Source: MWBF01 sp964614645 (lineage in GTDB: Bacteria; Chloroflexota; Anaerolineae; CG2-30-64-16). Taken from it: a stretch of DNA of 11,285 bases. The notes under the pieces are model-generated. The model saw nothing but the letters and a program-made list of their open reading frames with translations. It did no database searches and was not told the origin of the DNA. A program made the position numbers and the translations under genes. The stretch spans positions 1-11,285 of the forward strand of contig CAZTMA010000161.1 in the NCBI GenBank assembly GCA_964614645.1. The letters are read 5' to 3'. Below, piece after piece: positions 1-6,429 of the stretch; position 1 is the first letter of the stretch, and each line of letters opens with the position of its first letter.

Positions 1-539
1 TAGTCGCCCGACTTGCGGCGATAAAGGACATTGATCTGATTAACGTTCACGTTGTAGAACACGTAGAAGTCATGCCCCAGCAATTCCATCTGTTCGATCG
101 CTTCGGCCTCATCCATCGGCGTCATGGGGAAGCGCTTGACGCGCGCGATGGCAAGATGCTCTTCTTCCTCGCCCTCTGCAGCTTCTTCTTCGAGCGGTTC
201 CGCGTCTGCCGGCTCTGCGACCGGGGCTTCGACACGCTTTGCCCACCGTTTGCCCTTGTAGCGGTCGGCCTGACGCTGCATCTTCTCGAAGACGGCATCT
301 ACTGAGGCGAACATGTCGCCCGAGGCCTCTTCTGCCCGCAGGATGGCGTTCTTCGTGCGGAGCGTTACCTGCGCGATCTGGCGATCTTCGGCAGCACGCG
401 CACCTTCATCCACGGTCAGCTCCACACGCCCATCGATGATGTTGGGCAGGTAGCGATCCAACCGGCCAATCTTTTTCTCAACGTACTTGCGGAGGTTGTC
501 GTTGATTTCGAGGTTCTTGCCGGTGATGCTGAGTTGCAT
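1..539 (-). CDS. hpf: Ribosome hibernation promoting factor, long form (3' end outside window)
   Basis: This gene encodes a long-form HPF/RaiA protein, which in this family binds the 30S decoding region and pairs 70S ribosomes into inactive 100S dimers when growth stops. The visible 179 codons begin MQLSITGKNLEIND. They show the S30AE domain (about residues 1-100, with EKMQRQADRYKGKRW near its end), an acidic linker rich in Glu (about 104-127), and the C-terminal dimerisation domain (about 130 onward, with RVKRFPMTPMDEAEAIEQM, GHDFYVFYN and NVLYRRKSGDY-like sequence). By comparison with the family only a handful of residues should be missing beyond base 1. The ATG at 537-539 is preceded by AAAGGAG (549-555) at nine-base spacing, and a near-consensus promoter lies at 672-700. 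No stop is seen because the gene is cut by the window edge. Confidence 0.95.
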   Translation of the reverse strand, partial: MQLSITGKNLEINDNLRKYVEKKIGRLDRYLPNIIDGRVELTVDEGARAAEDRQIAQVTLRTKNAILRAEEASGDMFASVDAVFEKMQRQADRYKGKRWAKRVEAPVAEPADAEPLEEEAAEGEEEEHLAIARVKRFPMTPMDEAEAIEQMELLGHDFYVFYNVNVNQINVLYRRKSGD

Positions 540-671
540 AGACTATGGCTCCTTTCCGTCTGTCATGTAGCACGTGGGGTGGCTCAACGGGGGCTGCACA
601 TGAAGGGCGGGCAACGCTGCCAACCGGTGCAGTGTGAGCGCTCCAACGGGCTGCCGGATATGGGCAACTGA

Positions 672-700
672 ATTGTATGCTCAGTGGTGCGAAAAGTCAA
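672..700 (-). promoter_or_regulatory. Near-consensus sigma-70-type promoter for hpf
   Basis: On the minus strand a TTGACT -35 element (695-700) and a TACAAT -10 element (672-677) are separated by exactly 17 bases. A run of six A's (minus strand) sits just upstream of the -35 and could act as an UP-like element. Transcription would begin around 665, giving hpf a leader of roughly 125 nt. The promoter lies downstream of the Lys-rich gene that ends at 739, so hpf need not depend on read-through. Confidence 0.7.
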
Positions 701-738
701 TGCGTTTTTTCAGGCCGACCTGGCCTCCTGATGCACAT

Positions 739-1575
739 CTACTCGTCATCCGATTTCTTCAGCACATCCACCATATCGGCGGGCAGCGCCAGCGTCTCGC
801 CCAGGGACTTTTTCCTGGTGGTGCGTTTGGTCGTAGTTTTCGCAGGCTTGGCCTTGGAGGTCGTCTTGGACTTGGCGCGCGAGGTTTTGGCCCGCTTCGG
901 CTCATCGGTGTCGTCAGCATCCTTCTTCGTTGTGGCACGCTTGGTCTTGCTGCGTTTGGCGCCGGATGCGGCGGACTCCTTGGTCTTGCGCGCCTTGCTC
1001 GTCGTCGCCTTACTCGTTGCAGCCTTGCGCGTCGTAGCTTTAGCGGTGGTAGCCTTCTTGCGTGTCGTGCTCTTGCGGGTCGTCTTGGCCTTGCTTTTGC
1101 TCGTCGTGGAGCGCTTACGGGTCGTGGGCTTTTTGCCCGCCAGCAGGGCCAGGATGGTCTGGATGGCCTTAAGGGCATCGTCCAGGTCAATGCCGGCGAG
1201 GGCCGCGAGTTGTCCGGGCAGGCCTGTGGCGGCTACAGCTTCCTCGTCAGTCTCGTCTTCCTCGCCTGCCTGCCGGAGCAGCGCGCCGAGGTCGAGTCCC
1301 CCGGCTGCGGAGCTGTCGCCGTCCTTCAGCCGACCCAGCACCAGCGTCAACCCCGCTTGCAGGATTGCAGGCGAGAGGCCTAGTTGTGCGAGGTCGTTGT
1401 CCTCGTCGTCGTTAGCCTCCGCCTTCTCGCGGCCGAGCAGCCCCCCGAGCATTCCGCCGAGGTCCAAGCCGCCGCTGCCACCCAGAAGCGCGCCTAGCGG
1501 ATTCGTATCGGGCTGTTCGGCATCTTCCGCCTGCCGGCCACCGGTCAACACGTTGAACAGGCTCTCCAGAGTCAT
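739..1575 (-). CDS. Hypothetical protein with acidic Gly-rich N-terminal half and histone-H1-like Lys/Thr-rich tail
   Basis: I do not recognise a named family. The 278-residue protein has two very different halves. Residues 1-147 are acidic and glycine/leucine-rich, with a repeated GGLDLG motif (35-40 and 92-97) and two predicted helical hydrophobic stretches (about 67-83 and 118-147). They loosely recall DUF937/YidB-like proteins. Residues 148-256 are strongly basic and low in complexity, built of about a dozen (T/A/S)T-x-K units such as TTRK, TTSK, TTAK and ATSK, often about five residues apart. A short tail (257-278, SLGETLALPADMVDVLKKSD) is again ordinary sequence. Basic tails of this type in bacterial H1-like proteins and PhaF-type phasins bind DNA, so a nucleoid or granule-to-DNA role is my inference. 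The start ATG has GAGGAGG five bases upstream, and a clear promoter lies at 1603-1631. Confidence 0.8.
   Translation of the reverse strand: MTLESLFNVLTGGRQAEDAEQPDTNPLGALLGGSGGLDLGGMLGGLLGREKAEANDDEDNDLAQLGLSPAILQAGLTLVLGRLKDGDSSAAGGLDLGALLRQAGEEDETDEEAVAATGLPGQLAALAGIDLDDALKAIQTILALLAGKKPTTRKRSTTSKSKAKTTRKSTTRKKATTAKATTRKAATSKATTSKARKTKESAASGAKRSKTKRATTKKDADDTDEPKRAKTSRAKSKTTSKAKPAKTTTKRTTRKKSLGETLALPADMVDVLKKSDDE
808..1134 (-). repeat. Degenerate (T/A/S)T-x-K coding repeat, basic tail
   Basis: This stretch encodes residues 148-256 of the preceding entry. It is a degenerate short-period repeat, visible on the plus strand as recurring cgtcgt/ggtcgt and cttgc words. Copies differ at the DNA level while the Thr-Thr-x-Lys pattern is kept, which suggests the amino-acid composition is under selection and this is not a recent slippage array. 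Confidence 0.7.
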
Positions 1576-1602
1576 CTTTGCCTCCTCGTTTGCGTTGCGT
1601 GC

Positions 1603-1631
1603 ATTATGCGGTAGGCAAGGCGACCCGTCAA
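1603..1631 (-). promoter_or_regulatory. Near-consensus promoter for the Lys-rich tailed protein gene
   Basis: On the minus strand TTGACG (1626-1631) and CATAAT (1603-1608) are spaced by 17 bases, about 28 bases upstream of the ATG at 1573-1575. Predicted initiation near 1596 leaves a leader of about 20 nt holding the GAGGAGG ribosome binding site. The promoter starts 23 bases downstream of the lipoprotein gene stop (1654-1656), so the two genes are probably separate units. Confidence 0.7.
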
Positions 1632-1653
1632 GGACGCTCGTGCGGCGCCGCGC

Positions 1654-2358
1654 TCATTCCACCGGTGCAGTGCGCAGCGTCGCAGCCATCGCATCGAACA
1701 CCGCGACATCTCCCAGCCCGCTGAGGATGATTAGATGTCCGTTGAGGCTCGTCACGAAAGTGTGGTACGTCTCTCCCTGCGAGTTCTCCAGCTCGAAGCG
1801 CGCACCCTTCAGCCCGCTAGCGAGTTCCAATTCCTCCTCCGAGACGACCTCGACCGGTATCTCCGCCTGGGCCTGGCTCTGGCGATAGATTTCGAGCGCG
1901 CCTTCAAGCGTTTCCGCGCCTTCCTTGGTGATGCTGATGTCCATCTTGCTCCCGCCCTCTGGAATGCCCTGCGTGCCCGGCTCCTCCAGCGGCCAGGACT
2001 GCAGCGTCACGCTGTAGATGAAGGCGTTCGCCTTCACGTCAGCAGGGGGATCGATGATGGTCCAGCCAACCGGGTAATCGATCTCGAACCCCGTGACCTC
2101 ATCGCGGAACGTGTCCATCTCAAACGCCGGCACGGTGGGCGTGGGCGTCACAACCTCGGTGGGCGGCGGCAGCGGGCTCTCGGCATCGGTCGCGGCGGTG
2201 GGCAGCGGCAGCGGGCTGACGGCGTCTGTCTCAGTCGTGGTCACGGTGGGTGCAGCCGTCGGTTGTGGTTCAGGCTGCGCGGCCCTTGGGCCACACGCGC
2301 TGACCAGCAGTGCCAGCACTACGAATGCCAGCAGGCTGGCTCGATTCATACGTTGCAT
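1654..2358 (-). CDS. Lipoprotein with Pro/Thr linker and PsbP-like domain
   Basis: This is a 234-residue predicted lipoprotein. A signal peptide (residues 1-21) ends in a lipobox LVSAC, so Cys22 should be lipidated and the protein anchored on the outer face of the cytoplasmic membrane. A Pro/Thr-rich linker (about 24-78) holds two copies of a TDAxSPLPxPT unit 13 residues apart. The C-terminal domain (about 79-234) begins with FRDEVTGFEIDYPVGWTI, a signature seen in PsbP/MOG1/DUF1795-like alpha-beta domains of many bacterial lipoproteins, and ends in alternating strands such as GHLIILSG. The substrate or partner is unknown. The start ATG at 2356-2358 has GAGGAG at five-base spacing (2364-2369). 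A second Met three codons later has a poorer spacing. I found no convincing promoter in the 100 bases upstream. Confidence 0.85.
   Translation of the reverse strand: MQRMNRASLLAFVVLALLVSACGPRAAQPEPQPTAAPTVTTTETDAVSPLPLPTAATDAESPLPPPTEVVTPTPTVPAFEMDTFRDEVTGFEIDYPVGWTIIDPPADVKANAFIYSVTLQSWPLEEPGTQGIPEGGSKMDISITKEGAETLEGALEIYRQSQAQAEIPVEVVSEEELELASGLKGARFELENSQGETYHTFVTSLNGHLIILSGLGDVAVFDAMAATLRTAPVE
2158..2229 (-). repeat. Imperfect 39-bp tandem unit in lipoprotein linker
   Basis: Residues 44-54 and 57-67 of the lipoprotein read TDAVSPLPLPT and TDAESPLPPPT, a 13-residue (39-bp) period with only small differences. It is a simple linker expansion of the kind common in exported Pro/Thr-rich spacers. 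Confidence 0.6.
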
Positions 2359-2411
2359 GATTTCTCCTCACAAAACAAAGATAGCTGTTTTTCCGGTGCA
2401 TACTACTACGG

Positions 2412-2431
2412 CACATGACGCAGGCCATGTG
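2412..2431. other. Small inverted repeat CACATG-N8-CATGTG
   Basis: Two perfect six-base arms (2412-2417 and 2426-2431) lie in the 163-bp gap between the lipoprotein gene and the ketosynthase stop, about 55 bases upstream of the lipoprotein start. Arm length and position would suit a dimeric repressor site, but a six-base inverted repeat can arise by chance. No other copy was noticed in the window. Confidence 0.25.
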
Positions 2432-2460
2432 AGCAAGGTTCCAACGTGGCGTGATCAGAA

Positions 2461-2496
2461 CAAAAACGGGGCGCCTGACCGGAGGTCAGGCGCCCC
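2461..2496 (-). terminator. Strong intrinsic terminator after the ketosynthase gene
   Basis: On the minus strand a perfect 13-bp GC-rich stem (arms 2484-2496 and 2468-2480, loop of three bases) is followed after one G by five T's (2466-2462). It begins 25 bases past the stop of the ketosynthase gene and should separate it from the downstream lipoprotein gene. Confidence 0.9.
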
Positions 2497-2521
2497 GAGC
2501 GTGTGCTCATTTGGGCGCAAC

Positions 2522-3811
2522 TTAGCGACGGCGTCGTCCCAGTTCCACCGCCACGACGTCATAGTAAGTTCCCGCGCCGAACCCGTCAAACAGCACGTGG
2601 TCGCCCGGCTTCAGGGTCTTCAGCTTGCGCAGGAAGGCCATCATCGTCGAGGCTGCGCTCACATTGCCGAATTCGCTCAACAACCACGGCATGGGGATGC
2701 GGATGCCTTCCTTTTCGAGTTGCTTGGCTTTGAGCTGGTTGATCTTGTAGTTCGCGTGATGGACAAAGGTCACAGCGATGTCCTTGCCCGGCATGGAGAG
2801 CTGCGCCATACGATTGCGGTACGCGGCATACGCGCTGCGCACGGTCGAGACGCCGCTGCGGACGAACAGCTTGACCATGCCCATCGGCCCCGCCATGACT
2901 ACCGCGTCGGTTCTGTTGTCTGGTTCGTGCATCAGCCCGGCAAAACGGAGACTGTGCAGCCCGGTCTGCGCGACTTCTATGAGCGACTGCCCCTCAATGC
3001 GGCGACCGGAGTGGGGATAGGCCATGCGCACCTGCAGCACGCCATCTACGTCATACACTTCCTGGGATTCGCCCGCCAGAAACTGCATCGTTTCGCCGGG
3101 AATCAGGCCGATGACGCCCGCACCGTTGCCGAATAGCTGGAGCGCCTGCCGGTCCTGAGTGTGCCACATGACCCGGCTGAGTCCCTCGATGCCGCCGACC
3201 AGCACCTTCTTGCCTAGCAACGTCTGCGCCAGGTTGCCCGAAACATCTTCTCCGACGTGCAGCCCGGGGTTGAGCGCCAAGTTGAGCCCGGCCACAGAGC
3301 CATCGCACGCCTTGTGGATGGTGACCTTGAGCGCCTGTTCGGGGATGCCCGCGAGCCGCGCAATGCGCTCTACGTAGTCGGGCGCAGCCGGCACGGTAAT
3401 ACCGATCAGCACCGCATCCACATCGGCAGGCTCCCAGCCGCTCGCGCGGGCAGCCTCGCGCAGGAAGCGCGCGCCGACCTGGACCTCAAGCTCGACGTGC
3501 TGTTCCTCGCTCAGGTCAGGCACGTGGTGGCGGCAGACGAAGCCCAACTCGGAAAGGTTGAGCACCCCATCTCCCAGCGGGAGGCCCAGCCGGTTCTGGA
3601 TCACATCCGGCAGCGAGGCATTGTCGAAGCATGCGCCCCAGGTGCCGTACGCGCCACCCAGCCCCAGGTCGGTGTTCGATACGCTTTCGATGCCCAGCGG
3701 CACACCTTGCCCGATGGGAACCGACTCGACCCGGACGCCCGGGCGGTCAAAAAACGAGGCCGTCGACGGCGACGCCGGCGACGCCGCCTTCGTCTCTGAA
3801 GATTGGTCCAT
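2522..3811 (-). CDS. 3-oxoacyl-ACP synthase III (FabH/KAS III) family protein
   Basis: This 429-residue thiolase-fold protein matches the KAS III group, whose members join an acyl-CoA starter to malonyl-ACP or perform related Claisen condensations. The catalytic set is complete: Cys169 in KACDGSVAG, His351 in VHHANYKIN (aligned with VPHQAN of FabH) and Asn383 in FGNVSAAS. The glycine-rich end DGFGAGTYYDVVAVE is also typical. It is about 110 residues longer than E. coli FabH (317 residues), with an extended N-terminus and an insert-rich middle, so it may not be the housekeeping enzyme, and the substrate cannot be told. I chose the ATG at 3809-3811 because AAAGGA (3821-3826) lies nine bases upstream. 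An ATG eight codons earlier (3835) lacks such a site. The gene has its own divergent promoter and a terminator at 2461-2496. Confidence 0.85.
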   Translation of the reverse strand: MDQSSETKAASPASPSTASFFDRPGVRVESVPIGQGVPLGIESVSNTDLGLGGAYGTWGACFDNASLPDVIQNRLGLPLGDGVLNLSELGFVCRHHVPDLSEEQHVELEVQVGARFLREAARASGWEPADVDAVLIGITVPAAPDYVERIARLAGIPEQALKVTIHKACDGSVAGLNLALNPGLHVGEDVSGNLAQTLLGKKVLVGGIEGLSRVMWHTQDRQALQLFGNGAGVIGLIPGETMQFLAGESQEVYDVDGVLQVRMAYPHSGRRIEGQSLIEVAQTGLHSLRFAGLMHEPDNRTDAVVMAGPMGMVKLFVRSGVSTVRSAYAAYRNRMAQLSMPGKDIAVTFVHHANYKINQLKAKQLEKEGIRIPMPWLLSEFGNVSAASTMMAFLRKLKTLKPGDHVLFDGFGAGTYYDVVAVELGRRRR

Positions 3812-3851
3812 AGTGCTCAGTCCTTTGCACATCACAGTATGAGTCGTCTAT

Positions 3852-3881
3852 ATTCTATTACTTAAACAGATATCGCGCCAA
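3852..3881 (-). promoter_or_regulatory. Promoter for the ketosynthase gene
   Basis: On the minus strand TTGGCG (3876-3881) and TAGAAT (3852-3857) are separated by 18 bases, and the ATG follows 40 bases after the -10. It sits in an AT-rich 107-bp divergent region, well apart from the surrounding GC-rich coding DNA. Confidence 0.5.
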
Positions 3882-3885
3882 GAAG

Positions 3886-3912
3886 TTGCTCTGAGTTATC
3901 CCATGATATAAT
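3886..3912 (+). promoter_or_regulatory. Extended -10 promoter giving a probable leaderless ydcF-type transcript
   Basis: A perfect TATAAT (3907-3912) is preceded by TG one base upstream (3904-3905), forming an extended -10. A weak TTGCTC (3886-3891) lies at a short 15-base spacing. Initiation seven bases past the -10 would fall at 3919, which is the A of the ATG. No Shine-Dalgarno sequence fits in the six bases between the -10 and the ATG, which supports leaderless translation. Confidence 0.65.
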
Positions 3913-3918
3913 AACGGC

Positions 3919-4575
3919 ATGCGTTCATTCCTGCGCCTGGTCCTGCGCACGCTTGCTGTGCTGTGCATCCTCACGCTGATTGGCTTCGGATTCCTGGTGC
4001 TTCAGGTGGATCGGCTCGGCCGGCAGGATCATGCGCGGCCGGCGGACGCCATCGTGGTGCTGGGCGCACGCGTGGAAACGGATGGCCGGCCGGGCTCCGA
4101 CCTGACCAGTCGCACCTACCGCGCGGTGGACCTCTGGCAGGTCGGTTATGCCCCCCATATTATCTGCACGGGGGGCTTCAAGGATGAACCGCTATCGGCT
4201 GCAAGCGTCTGCAAGCGGTTCGCAGTGGAGCTGGGCGTGCCGGACAGCCTGGTCTTCCTGGCGGATGGCAGCTCGAACACGGTCGAGGACGCGCAGGCCA
4301 CCGCGCAGTTGATGGTCGGCCGCGGCTGGCGTACTGCCATCCTGGTCAGCCACCCGCTGCACCTGTTCCGGGCGCGCTGGCTGTTCGAGCGCGCGGGCAT
4401 CGACGCCGTGACCAGCCCCACGTCCACGGAGACGGCCCGCATCTTCCTGCCCCTGCGCGTGTGGTATGCCGGACGCGAGGCGGCGGCCGTCGTCGTGACC
4501 GCGCTGCACGGTTGGGAATTGATTCCGGCCGAATGGGTCGCCAAATTGCAGACGTGGGCCTACCGGCTGCAGTAG
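3919..4575 (+). CDS. YdcF/SanA (DUF218) family membrane-anchored protein
   Basis: The 218-residue product has one N-terminal membrane segment (about residues 11-29) followed by a DUF218 domain. Family motifs are present in order: DAIVVLGARV (43-52), TSRTYRAVDLW (63-73), CTGG (83-86), SSNTVEDAQ (118-126) and LVSHPLHLFRARWLFERAG (142-160). Members such as SanA and ElyC are linked to cell-envelope integrity and peptidoglycan precursor handling, but the exact reaction is not settled, and the domain here would face outward if the N-terminus is inside. Length is usual for a single-TM member. The start is set by the extended -10 at 3904-3912, only six bases upstream, so the mRNA is probably leaderless. 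A radical SAM gene follows 11 nt after the stop and is likely co-transcribed. Confidence 0.88.
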   Translation: MRSFLRLVLRTLAVLCILTLIGFGFLVLQVDRLGRQDHARPADAIVVLGARVETDGRPGSDLTSRTYRAVDLWQVGYAPHIICTGGFKDEPLSAASVCKRFAVELGVPDSLVFLADGSSNTVEDAQATAQLMVGRGWRTAILVSHPLHLFRARWLFERAGIDAVTSPTSTETARIFLPLRVWYAGREAAAVVVTALHGWELIPAEWVAKLQTWAYRLQ

Positions 4576-4586
4576 AATCGTTGATT

Positions 4587-6329
4587 ATGGCACAGTGGAA
4601 GCAGATTGCAGCCGCAAAGGCGGTCTTGAGCCGGGAGACGGGCACCGTCCGCAAGGATCATGGTGGCAAGCTCCGGGTTGCGTTGACTTATCCGAACCGC
4701 TACAGCGTGGGCATGTCGAGCCTGGCCTTGCAGATTCTCTACAGGATGTGGAACGCGCGGCCCGATGTGGTATGCGAGCGCGTCTTCTGGGATGAGCAGG
4801 TGCTGGCGGCTGGGCTGCCGCTGGTGTCGCTCGAATCCGGCCTGCCCGTCACCGAGTTCGACGTCTGGGCCTTCACCGTCTCGTTCGAGATGGACTATTT
4901 CCACGTGGCCGCGATGCTGCGCCACGCAGGGATGTTCACGGATGTGAGGTCGGACGCGACCGGGCCTGTCTTCATGGACGAGGGCGACCGGCCCCTGCTC
5001 ATTGCGGGCGGCCCCGCGCTCAGCATGAACCCGGAGCCCTTGTCGCCCTTCTTCGATGCAATGGTCATCGGTGAAGCGGAGGAGGTGCTCCCCCGGCTGA
5101 CGGATATCTTGGTGGAGCACGCCGGCACGGAGCGCGAACCGCAGTTGGCGGCGCTGGCCGCGTTGCCGGGCCTCTACCTCCCTGCACGGATGGGCGCAGA
5201 GCACGGCGACAGAGTTGCACGGCTGTGGGTGCGGGACCCCGGGAGCATGCAGCCGGTTTCGTGCCTCTATACGCCCGACTCGGAATTCCCGAACCGGCAT
5301 CTCATCGAGATCGCGCGCGGCTGCGGCCGGGGCTGCCGGTTCTGCCTCGCAGGCTATGTGTACCGGCCCCCGCGCGAGCAGCCCCTGGCGCGCATCCTGG
5401 AGTGGGCGCGCGAGGGCTTGGCCCGCCAATTGCCCGTGTTCGCGCACGGCGGACCGGCTGGCGCGCAGCCACCCGGCATCGGCCTGGTCTCTGCGGCGGT
5501 CTCGGATCACTCGCAGATCGACGACCTGGCGGTCGCGCTGCAGGAGATGGGCGCGCGCATCAGCGTCAGCTCGATGCGTACCGACCCCATCAGCGTACCG
5601 CTGGTGCGGGCTCTGGCCGCCAGCGGCGCGCAGACCTTGACGATTGCACCGGAGGCGGGCACCGAACGTCTGCGCCGGGTGATCGGCAAGACGCAGTGTG
5701 AGGACGACCTGCTGGCCGCGGTCGAGCTGGCGCAGGTGCTCAACTTCCCGCAGCTCAAGATGTATTACATGGTCGGCCATCCCACGGAGACGGACGATGA
5801 CATTCAGGGCATCGTTGACCTGACGCTCAAGGCGCGCCAGATCTTCCGCCGCAATGTTGCCATTAACGCCACGCCCTTCGTGCCGAAGGCCCATACGCCC
5901 TTTCAGTGGATGGCGATGACGCCCGCGAAGATCGTGGCCGCGCGGCAGCGTACGCTCAAGAAGGCGCTGGCGCAGCATCGCGTGACCGTGGATGCGGACC
6001 CGCCGGAGTGGGCCGAAGTGCAGGGCGTGCTGGCGCGGGGCGACCGTCGGCTGGCACGGGTGCTGTGGGAGATGGAGCGCGTGACCGTCCGGGGCTTCTG
6101 GTCGGCCATGGCCGAGCAGGGTCTGTCGCCGGTCGAGTTTCTCGGTCCGCGCGAAGCAGGCCAGTCCCAGCCGTGGGATGTGGTCGAGTCCGGCGTGACG
6201 CCGAGCTTCTATCGCTACGAAGTCCGGCTGGCTGCGCAGGAGCGGCCGGGCCACCGCTGCCCCCCTGGCGACGAAGAATGCCTGACCTGCGGCGTGTGCC
6301 GGGCACTTGTGCCTATGGATTTGATATAA
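4587..6329 (+). CDS. Radical SAM protein with N-terminal B12-binding-like domain (TIGR03960-like)
   Basis: The 580-residue protein resembles the TIGR03960 radical SAM family, of unknown function. The N-terminal part (about 28-200: RVALTYPNRYSVGMSSLALQ, then LIAGGPALSMNPEPLSPFFD and VIGEAEE) has the form of a cobalamin-binding-like domain but no DxHxxG motif. The radical SAM core carries Cys246, Cys250 and Cys253 in GCGRGCRFC, the CxxxCxxC ligands for the 4Fe-4S cluster that cleaves S-adenosylmethionine. It is followed by TIAPEAGTERLR (about 351-362) and YYMVGHPTETDDD (about 393-405). The last 25 residues hold four more cysteines (558, 565, 568, 571), possibly a second metal site. The ATG at 4587 follows the upstream stop by 11 nt. 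The open frame extends further upstream (to an ATG at 4461) only by overlapping the YdcF gene. No strong ribosome binding site is visible, suggesting translational coupling. Confidence 0.85.
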   Translation: MAQWKQIAAAKAVLSRETGTVRKDHGGKLRVALTYPNRYSVGMSSLALQILYRMWNARPDVVCERVFWDEQVLAAGLPLVSLESGLPVTEFDVWAFTVSFEMDYFHVAAMLRHAGMFTDVRSDATGPVFMDEGDRPLLIAGGPALSMNPEPLSPFFDAMVIGEAEEVLPRLTDILVEHAGTEREPQLAALAALPGLYLPARMGAEHGDRVARLWVRDPGSMQPVSCLYTPDSEFPNRHLIEIARGCGRGCRFCLAGYVYRPPREQPLARILEWAREGLARQLPVFAHGGPAGAQPPGIGLVSAAVSDHSQIDDLAVALQEMGARISVSSMRTDPISVPLVRALAASGAQTLTIAPEAGTERLRRVIGKTQCEDDLLAAVELAQVLNFPQLKMYYMVGHPTETDDDIQGIVDLTLKARQIFRRNVAINATPFVPKAHTPFQWMAMTPAKIVAARQRTLKKALAQHRVTVDADPPEWAEVQGVLARGDRRLARVLWEMERVTVRGFWSAMAEQGLSPVEFLGPREAGQSQPWDVVESGVTPSFYRYEVRLAAQERPGHRCPPGDEECLTCGVCRALVPMDLI

Positions 6330-6330
6330 G
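6322..6330 (+). promoter_or_regulatory. Possible extended -10 element upstream of the pgeF operon
   Basis: TGATATAAG (TG at 6322-6323, TATAAG 6325-6330) overlaps the radical SAM stop codon and resembles the element used for the YdcF gene. No good -35 lies at normal spacing. If active it would drive pgeF-yggS-proC-yggT with a leader of about 90 nt. The rest of the 100-bp gap holds only a weak hairpin (6353-6371) with no T-run. Confidence 0.25.
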
Positions 6331-6429
6331 TGTCTGTCGGTGTAAGGGTAGCAGCGCCCCTTCTGGGCGTTCTGACGGGCACAAGGCCCTGCGCTACGAG
6401 TTACGCGGGGTAGATTCCGAGGGGTTTGT

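Noticed and set aside
712..726. Hairpin AGGCC-N5-GGCCT beside a run of T's
   Set aside because: The T-run precedes the stem on the plus strand and reads as A's after it on the minus strand, so it cannot be an intrinsic terminator for the minus-strand gene. The A/T run is better explained as part of the hpf promoter.
677..1888. Open frame of 403 codons on the plus strand
   Set aside because: It is antisense to the Lys-rich gene and the lipoprotein. Its Ser/Val/Arg-rich low-complexity sequence mirrors the Lys/Thr repeats, and the opposite strand has promoters and ribosome binding sites.
2093..3136. Open frame of 347 codons on the plus strand
   Set aside because: It crosses the terminator at 2461-2496 and runs antisense to two supported genes, with no ribosome binding site or recognisable domain.
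4461..4586. Upstream extension of the radical SAM frame to ATG 4461
   Set aside because: The 42 extra codons overlap the YdcF gene and are Arg/Gly-rich with no family match. The ATG at 4587 gives the normal N-terminus.
4560..6254. Long open frame of 564 codons on the minus strand
   Set aside because: It lies entirely antisense to the radical SAM gene, which has clear catalytic motifs. The translation is Arg/His/Ala-rich without a family pattern, as expected for a GC-rich shadow frame.
6353..6371. Short GC hairpin in the gap after the radical SAM gene
   Set aside because: Seven pairs with one G-T wobble and no T-run. Too weak to call a terminator.
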